This document shows, one piece after another, positions 15,044 to 19,772 of a stretch of DNA of 19,772 bases. This DNA comes from Bacteroidota bacterium. Lineage in GTDB: Bacteria; Bacteroidota; Bacteroidia; Bacteroidales; Paludibacteraceae. Location: positions 1-19,772 of the forward strand of contig JAFNAU010000042.1 of NCBI GenBank assembly GCA_017860335.1. Reading direction: 5' to 3'. Both the position numbers and the translations under genes were made by a program. The notes under the pieces are model-generated. The model worked only from the letters and a program-made list of their open reading frames with translations. It searched no databases and was not told the DNA's origin. How positions within the stretch are numbered: position 1 is the stretch's first letter; the number at the start of each line of letters is the position of its first letter.

Positions 15044-15715
15044 TTTCTCTCCGTACACCGTGAAACTTGCCACTTCGGCTTTTCCTTTGGCGTAAGGTTC
15101 GCTTTCTTCCAGTATTTTTATGTTGCTGAAACCGGCTTCTTCCAGCATGAAGAGGTATTCAGCGCGTGTTACAGCGCCTGCCCAGCATTCGGCAATGGCT
15201 TCAGGATCATTTCTGTATTCGTCGGCAATTGGCAAAGTGGCATAAATATCGCTCACCACAAATCGTCCGCCAGGGTTCAATACGCGATAAACTTCGCTCC
15301 AGACTGCTTCTTTGTTGCTGCTGTGATTGATGGTGCAGTTGGATATGACGATATCAATGCTATTCTCGCTCAGAGGCAGTTTCTCCATTTCAGACTGAAT
15401 AATCTCAGCATTTTTGATTTCAAATTTTTCAATATTCCTGCGTGCTTTGGCCACCATTCCATCCGAAAGGTCGATGCCGTAAGCATATCCGCCCTCACCG
15501 GCAGCTTCTGCCATCCGGAGTACATCGTTTCCTCGTCCGCTTCCCAGGTCCAGGCAGATTTCATTCAACTTTACATTCGCGTGATTAATAGCACCTCCGC
15601 AGGACAGACAACAACTGGTTTCACTCAGGCTGGTGTATCGCTCATTGATTGACTGTACGCTCAGCTTCAGTGAATTAGTATCGGTCGTTTTGTTTGGATT
15701 CTTTTCGATTAACAT
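15035..15715 (-). CDS. ArsM-like SAM-dependent methyltransferase
   Basis: 226 residues from the ATG at 15713-15715. Class I methyltransferase: SAM motif 'ICLDLGSGRGNDVL' (about 53-66), 'YGIDLSDGMVAKAR', 'VISNCTINHSSNKEAV' and 'VLNPGGRFVVSDIY'. Cysteines fall where arsenite methyltransferases bind As(III): an N-terminal cluster CCLSC (35, 36, 39), Cys127 in 'SNCTINH' and Cys177 in 'ECWAGAV'. This supports arsenite or another soft metalloid/thiol substrate; action on the neighbouring Cys peptide is a hypothesis. The frame stays open up to a TTG at 15772, but that TTG lies inside the -7 promoter box, so it cannot be in the mRNA. It is the first gene of the array. Confidence 0.87.
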   Translation of the reverse strand: MLIEKNPNKTTDTNSLKLSVQSINERYTSLSETSCCLSCGGAINHANVKLNEICLDLGSGRGNDVLRMAEAAGEGGYAYGIDLSDGMVAKARRNIEKFEIKNAEIIQSEMEKLPLSENSIDIVISNCTINHSSNKEAVWSEVYRVLNPGGRFVVSDIYATLPIADEYRNDPEAIAECWAGAVTRAEYLFMLEEAGFSNIKILEESEPYAKGKAEVASFTVYGEKHP

Positions 15716-15754
15716 CTTTATCTCAGCACTTATTTTGTCATAGACTTTTTTATT

Positions 15755-15767
15755 CCGAATAATTCGG
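15755..15767. promoter_or_regulatory. Palindrome at the methyltransferase start site, candidate operator
   Basis: CCGAATAATTCGG is a perfect 13-bp palindrome (CCGAAT-A-ATTCGG). It begins 3 bp downstream of the -7 box at 15770-15777, so it covers the expected transcription start. A repressor bound here would block initiation. No regulator gene of the ArsR type is visible in the window. Confidence 0.45.
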
Positions 15768-15769
15768 TG

Positions 15770-15800
15770 CAAATATATGAATAATCTTTCATATTACAAT
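15770..15800 (-). promoter_or_regulatory. Promoter of the methyltransferase-peptide-radical SAM array
   Basis: ATTG (15797-15800), 19 bp, TATATTTG (15770-15777) on the minus strand: a good -33/-7 match with the same spacing as the nfeD promoter. It gives a 5' leader of about 45-50 nt before the ATG at 15715. The divergent spacer to the zinc-ribbon gene (15801-15973) shows nothing else I can name. Confidence 0.7.
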
Positions 15801-15973
15801 AGTATCACTTGTTTTTCACAAAATAATTTTTGAAAACGATTTAATTTCAGAGATTAAAGTTACTAAAAATACTGATTTTTACATTCCTGTCAGTCGAAAT
15901 TTTATATTCATTTTAGTACTGAATGTTTAATGTGCGGGAATATAAATAGTGAAAATGGTGAAAAATCGTTTTA

Positions 15974-16005
15974 TTTCGGGATATAAATTAAAATTACTAT
16001 ATTTG
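15974..16005 (+). promoter_or_regulatory. Promoter of the zinc-ribbon gene
   Basis: TTTC (15974-15977), 20 bp, TATATTTG (15998-16005). The -33 box has one mismatch and the -7 box matches fully. About 65 nt of leader precede the ATG at 16075. Confidence 0.6.
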
Positions 16006-16074
16006 TATTTGCAATCGAGAGCGTAGTTATAGAGCTGTTATAATCATGTTTTTTTATTTATTTGAAGGAATAAA

Positions 16075-16503
16075 ATGCTAAAAAAAGATTTACAACCGGA
16101 ATTTGTACAAAGTTTATGCGAAGACAGCGATAAAGTTCTGCAATTTCTAGCCGATGTGAAATGGGAAAAGGGGTTTGTGTGTCATAGCTGCGGCCATACT
16201 AATTTCTGCAGCGGAAAAACACATGCTTCAAGGCGTTGTACGCGCTGTAAAAAGGAAGAATCGGCAACAGCACATACGATATTTCATAACTGCAAATTTC
16301 CTGTAAACAAAGCGTTTTATATCATTTACACAATTTGTTTTGAGAAAAAGAAACTTTCTGTCAATGATTTAGCCGAAGAACTTGGCGTAAATCCGATGAC
16401 CTGCTGGAAATTTCGAACAAAAATACAAAAATGTATTCAGAAACATCAGGATACTTCAAACGATGAAATTGATGTTAAGGAAATATTGATGGTTGCACCT
16501 TAA
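16075..16503 (+). CDS. Stand-alone zinc-ribbon/HTH part of an IS1595-type transposase
   Basis: 142 residues. A zinc ribbon with two Cys pairs ('CHSCGHTNFCSGKTH' and 'CTRCKKEE', about 40-62) is followed by 'TIFHNCKFPVNKAFYIIYTICF' and a helix-turn-helix-like part ('SVNDLAEELGVNPMTCWKFRTKI', about 101-123). This is the N-terminal layout of IS1595/ISXO2 transposases, but the frame ends near where the catalytic DDE domain should begin, and the next 90 bp hold no remnant of it. I see no inverted ends either. It has its own promoter. It may be a truncated IS remnant or a domesticated DNA-binding protein; the clean frame and promoter slightly favour the second. Confidence 0.75.
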   Translation: MLKKDLQPEFVQSLCEDSDKVLQFLADVKWEKGFVCHSCGHTNFCSGKTHASRRCTRCKKEESATAHTIFHNCKFPVNKAFYIIYTICFEKKKLSVNDLAEELGVNPMTCWKFRTKIQKCIQKHQDTSNDEIDVKEILMVAP

Positions 16504-16632
16504 CCCCCATTTAGTGGGAATATATATTGTGAGTTAATATTTTGGGTGCTAAAGAATTTGTGAATTAGAATTGTTCCTTCTGTCTTATTAAAGTTATTAA
16601 TATCTTGACTTCCCTTTAGGGGTTGGGGGCAG
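16502..16632. repeat. Inverted GC-rich repeat pair between convergent genes
   Basis: A degenerate copy (16502-16520, ACCCCCATTTAGTGGG) starts at the stop codon of the zinc-ribbon gene. The inverse copy (16610-16632, CCCTTTAGGGGTTGGGGGC) encodes part of the yhcC C-terminus ('LPPTPKGK'). About 90 bp of AT-rich sequence lies between. Confidence 0.65.
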
Positions 16633-17426
16633 ATGTTTTTTCCCCTGCCAGGTATCTCTTTCAACCAGTTTTTTTTCAATTTTACTTACGAACTCAAAAT
16701 TTTTCAATCCCCAGTCTGGAGCAATCAGCAACGAGGGCGGTGACTGCGAAATAAACCGCTCGACGGCAATTTGTGGATTTAATCTTTCCAGAAAATCAAT
16801 TACCAGATCGATGTATTCTGTTGCAGTCATCATATTGAACAATTCTGGATGTTCGGCGAACTGGCGAGCCATTACGGTTCCTTTAACCAGTTGCAACTGA
16901 TGCAGTTTTATTGCAGTTAATGGTAATTCCGATATTTTATAGGCATGTGAAAGAAGGATTTCCCGGCTTTCACCCGGCAGTCCGAGTATCAGGTGAATTC
17001 AATCATCACGTAATACCGTTTGTTCAGTTCCGCAAAATAATCCAGCAATTCATCGCTCACGCAATCAGGCCGGGTGCCAATAACTATTCCAACCACTTTC
17101 GGATTGTTCAGCGCTTCTTCGTAAATCTGTGTCAGATTTTCAAGTTTGTCGTAAGTATTGGTGTAGCTTTGGAAATAAGCCAGGTATTTTTGAGCCTCGT
17201 ATTTGTGGTTGAAAAAGGCGATGCCTTCTTCCAGTTGCTGCGACACCGATTTTGCAGGTTTGCAGTAATCCGGGCTGAATGTCTGATTGTTGCAATAGGT
17301 ACAACCGCCCGTTCCCTTACTTCCGTCGCGGTTGGGGCAGGTGAAACCGGCATTAATCGAGATTTTCTGAACACGTTCAGAAAACTCTGATTTCAGAACA
17401 GTATTATAATTGAGATAACGGACCAT
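16597..17426 (-). pseudogene. YhcC-type (TIGR01212) radical SAM protein, internal deletion
   Basis: The N-terminal part (ATG at 17426) reads 'ISINAGFTCPNRDGSKGTGG' then 'CTYCNN', the unusual radical SAM cluster spacing of this family, and continues to 'CVSDELLDYFAELNKRYYVM' before a stop. In another frame the protein resumes at 'HLILGLPGESREILL' and runs to 'AIKLHQLQLVKGTVMARQF' and beyond. By memory of the family, about 40 residues (the 'ES..TL..INRGH' region of the core) are missing at the junction near 16994-17000, so the loss is about 110-130 bp and shifts the frame. The product would be inactive. The remainder is clean, so the lesion is recent or an assembly error. The last residues are encoded by a palindromic repeat. 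The function of the intact family is uncertain. Confidence 0.85.
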
Positions 17427-17429
17427 TTT

Positions 17430-17655
17430 ACCCCCTAACCCCCTGAAGGGGGAATTTAGTTCAGTTAATTTTATTTTGTGAATGGTGATGTAACAGAGAT
17501 ATTGATCATATTACATACTCCTTAAAAAAACTTTAATGGGTAGTAAAAATTGCGTATTCAGTTAAAGACCTGAATACGCAATTCAAAAGAAATATTTTAT
17601 AAAAAGTAAGCCTGATTAATGCCCTTAAGTTCCCCCTTTAGGGGGCTAGGGGGTA
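17430..17655. repeat. Inverted GC-rich repeat pair around the pgm terminator
   Basis: Copy one (17430-17455, CCCCCTAACCCCCTGAAGGG) and inverse copy two (17630-17655, CCCCCTTTAGGGGGCTAGGG) bracket about 175 bp that include the pgm terminator. Copy two abuts the pgm stop codon, and copy one abuts the yhcC start codon. These are the two best-conserved copies in the window. Confidence 0.8.
17548..17583 (-). terminator. Terminator of the phosphoglucomutase gene
   Basis: AATTGCGTATTCAG and its exact complement (arms 17548-17561 and 17570-17583, loop 8 nt). On the minus strand the stem is followed by a short T-run, about 75 bp after the pgm stop codon. The stem could also work from the other side. 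Confidence 0.8.
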
Positions 17656-19398
17656 TTACACTCCCATCGAAGCCCGTACGGCTTCAACTTTCAGGTTGGC
17701 AGCAGCTTCGGCAGCATCGTAATCTGCACGTGTTTTCATTTCACCACGTACCTCGATATAGAACTTGATTTTAGGTTCTGTTCCCGACGGACGAACCGAG
17801 ATTTTCGTTCCATCTTCGGTAAAGAATTGCAAAACATTGGAAGTGGCAGGCATTTCGAGATTGCTAATCTCACCCAATTTTACATCCGTCATTTTCAGTG
17901 TTTGATAATCTTTGATCGTTTTTACAGCTGAACCGGCAATTTCTTTCGGAGGATTGTTACGATAATCAGCCATCATCTGAGCAATTTCTTCGGCACCTGA
18001 TTTTCCTTTCCGAACTACCGAAATACCTTTTTCTTTTCCGTAACCATATTCGATATAGATGTCCTGAAGCATTTCAAATAAGGTTTTACCATTATCCTTT
18101 GCCCAGGCGGTGATTTCAGCTATCAGTGCACATGCCGATACAGAGTCTTTATCGCGAACGAAGTCTTCAGCCAGGAAACCGTAACTTTCTTCTCCTCCGC
18201 CAATATATGTTTTTTTGCCTTCATTCTGACGCATTACGTCTGCTATCCATTTGAAACCGGTGAAGCAATTGTAATATTCCACATTGTTTTTGATAGCAAT
18301 ATCTGCCATCACTTCAGTAGTAACAATTGTTTTTACCACATACTCATTCCCAGTTAGTCTGCCAAGTTCTTTCCATTTGGTAATCAGGTAGTAAATGAAA
18401 ATGAGGAATGTCTGGTTCCCGTTTACCAGGATCCATTCGCCCTTATCGTTCTTGATTGCAATGCCAATGCGGTCAGCATCTGGATCCGAAGCCATTACGA
18501 TATCAGCATCGGTTTCTATGGCTTTTTTTACTGCCATTGCCAGGGCTGCCGGTTCTTCAGGATTCGGTGATACTACGGTTGGAAAGTCGCCACTGATAAC
18601 ATTTTGTTCAGGGACATCAATGATGTTCGTAAAACCGTATTCACGCAGGGTTTTTGGAATCAATTTAATACCGGTTCCGTGAATGGGAGTATATACAATT
18701 TTGAGATCCTTATTTCTTTCGATGGCTTCCGGAGACAGAATAAGTGTTTTAATTTTTTCAATATACACGTTATCAATTTCTTCCCCGATAATCTCTATCA
18801 GTTCGGGATTACCTTCAAATTTAATATCATCCACATTCTTGATTTTCAGAACCTCCGTGATAACATTTTCATCGTGCGGAGCAATCATCTGCGCGCCATC
18901 GTTCCAGTAAGCCTTGTAGCCGTTGTATTCTTTCGGATTGTGCGAAGCGGTCAGGATTATTCCGCTCTGGCAACCTAAATGACGAATAGCAAAGGATGCT
19001 TCCGGGGTAGGTCTGAGGTCTTCGAAAAGATAGACTTTTATACCGTTTGCCGAGAATATATTGGCGCTGATTTCTGCAAACTTCCTGCTGTTGTTGCGGC
19101 AGTCGTGACCTATCACCACGCTTATTTGTGGCAGCGATGCAAACTGTGCTTTCAGGTAATTACTCAATCCCTGTGTGGCAGCTCCCACCGTATAGATATT
19201 CATCCGGTTTGTACCTGCGCCCATAATACCGCGAAGTCCTCCTGTTCCAAATTCCAAATCCCGGTAGAAAGCTTCAATAAGATCGGTTTTATCTTCGGCT
19301 TCCATCAGTTTTTTTACTTCAGCTTTCGTTTCAGCATCGTAGTTGCCATTGAGCCACACTTGTGCCCGGGCGGTTACTTCTTTTAATAGTTCATCCAT
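17656..19398 (-). CDS. pgm: Phosphoglucomutase/phosphomannomutase
   Basis: 580 residues, full length for the long alpha-D-phosphohexomutase branch. The four active-site loops are present: phosphoserine loop 'LTASHNPKEYNG' (Ser152), metal-binding 'SDPDADRIGIA' (Asp305, 307, 309), sugar-binding 'GGGEESYGF' (about 401-408) and phosphate-binding 'RPSGTEPKIKF' near the C-terminus. It interconverts glucose 1-phosphate and glucose 6-phosphate (possibly also the mannose phosphates) in the cytoplasm, linking glycolysis to nucleotide-sugar and glycogen synthesis. It is metabolically related to the hexose kinase of the permease operon but not adjacent to it. A tandem repeat array fills the region upstream. 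No convincing promoter is visible between the array and the start. Confidence 0.95.
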   Translation of the reverse strand: MDELLKEVTARAQVWLNGNYDAETKAEVKKLMEAEDKTDLIEAFYRDLEFGTGGLRGIMGAGTNRMNIYTVGAATQGLSNYLKAQFASLPQISVVIGHDCRNNSRKFAEISANIFSANGIKVYLFEDLRPTPEASFAIRHLGCQSGIILTASHNPKEYNGYKAYWNDGAQMIAPHDENVITEVLKIKNVDDIKFEGNPELIEIIGEEIDNVYIEKIKTLILSPEAIERNKDLKIVYTPIHGTGIKLIPKTLREYGFTNIIDVPEQNVISGDFPTVVSPNPEEPAALAMAVKKAIETDADIVMASDPDADRIGIAIKNDKGEWILVNGNQTFLIFIYYLITKWKELGRLTGNEYVVKTIVTTEVMADIAIKNNVEYYNCFTGFKWIADVMRQNEGKKTYIGGGEESYGFLAEDFVRDKDSVSACALIAEITAWAKDNGKTLFEMLQDIYIEYGYGKEKGISVVRKGKSGAEEIAQMMADYRNNPPKEIAGSAVKTIKDYQTLKMTDVKLGEISNLEMPATSNVLQFFTEDGTKISVRPSGTEPKIKFYIEVRGEMKTRADYDAAEAAANLKVEAVRASMGV

Positions 19399-19402
19399 AG
19401 TT

Positions 19403-19672
19403 TGTCAAGTTTATCAAGTTTGTCAAGTAGAAAGTTAGTCGAGTAGAAAGTTCATCAAGTTTATCAAGTAGAAAGTTCATCAAGTTCATCAAGTAGAAAG
19501 TTCATCAAGTTCATCAAGTAGAAAGTTCATCAAGTTCATCAAGTAGAAAGTTTGTCAAATAAAAGAGTTTGTCAAGTTAGAAAGTTCTTCAAGTAAAAGA
19601 GTTTTATCAAGTTTATCAGGTAGAAAGTTTGTCAAGTAAAAACTTTACGAACTTTATGAACTTTACGAACTT
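19403..19672. repeat. Tandem repeat array, 9-bp words in a 26-bp unit
   Basis: The word AAGTTCATC (variants AAGTTTATC, AAGTTTGTC) is repeated many times. In the centre (about 19446-19555) it forms a higher-order 26-bp unit: two words plus AAGTAGAA, about four near-perfect copies. The array decays towards 19672 into AACTTTACGAACTTTATGAAC, the same words as at 11604-11643. It starts 5 bp upstream of the pgm start codon. It is a minisatellite-like array, not CRISPR, because no unique spacers occur. The last 100 bp of the window show no gene. Confidence 0.85.
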
Positions 19673-19772
19673 TTCATTGAAGTCATCTTGACTTTTTGTT
19701 TTTAAGAAAAATTCCAGAGGAATTTCATATTTGTAGTAAAAATTTGCCTCTTTTTATTCGACTCCGATAGGA

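Noticed and set aside
15041..15652. 203-codon open frame on the plus strand opposite the methyltransferase
   Set aside because: It is a shadow of a well-supported methyltransferase, with no recognisable domain and no promoter.
16075..16632. Complete insertion sequence around the zinc-ribbon gene
   Set aside because: There is no DDE domain and no target duplication, and the nearby inverted sequences belong to the dispersed GC-rich repeat family.
19403..19672. CRISPR array
   Set aside because: The units are 9 and 26 bp and head to tail, with no unique spacers and no cas genes.

Overview
The window looks like a chromosomal piece of a Bacteroidota bacterium, most likely order Bacteroidales. Several upstream regions carry the Bacteroidota promoter (TTTG or TTG, 19-21 bp, then TAnnTTTG), genes lack clear Shine-Dalgarno sites, and the gene content is typical of the group: a fused DAHP synthase-chorismate mutase, an FHS sugar permease with a ROK kinase, and a fused thioredoxin-thioredoxin reductase. 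Genus was not determined.

Layout, left to right. (1) 26-2147, minus strand: NfeD-like protein then flotillin, behind one clear promoter. (2) 2301-2864: a DUF4256 protein. (3) 3082-6939, minus strand: the aromatic amino acid operon pheA - aminotransferase - DAHP synthase/chorismate mutase. It is preceded by a complete transcription attenuator (a 16-residue leader peptide rich in Phe and Tyr, an antiterminator segment and a terminator). It ends in a terminator whose loop has been split by a 187-bp MITE-like element with a 9-bp target duplication. (4) 7153-9591, plus strand: sugar permease and ROK glucokinase-type sugar kinase, closed by a perfect bidirectional terminator. (5) 9591-10568, minus strand: a small outer-membrane barrel protein, then tRNA-Leu(CAG) and tRNA-Gly(GCC) with their own promoter and terminator.

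(6) 10610-15800, minus strand, is the most unusual block. In transcription order it holds an ArsM-like methyltransferase, a 35-residue Lys- and Cys-rich peptide, a radical SAM/SPASM enzyme, a thioredoxin-thioredoxin reductase fusion, a phosphatase-like protein, a DUF1847 protein and a membrane-anchored thioredoxin. The first three look like a candidate RiPP (post-translationally modified peptide) locus with a thiol or metalloid theme, and the rest could supply thiol redox chemistry. (7) 15974-16503, plus strand: a stand-alone zinc-ribbon/HTH part of an IS1595-type transposase. (8) 16597-19398, minus strand: a YhcC-type radical SAM gene broken by an internal deletion, then phosphoglucomutase, with tandem repeats upstream.

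Two features cut across the window. A GC-rich palindromic repeat family (core CCCCCTAACCCCCTAAAGGGGG) occurs about 13 times, almost always as inverted pairs at gene ends; it supplies stop codons and even part of a protein N-terminus. In addition, the reductase fusion (two sites) and yhcC (one site) carry short frame-breaking deletions within otherwise clean coding sequence. These could be real decay or assembly errors.
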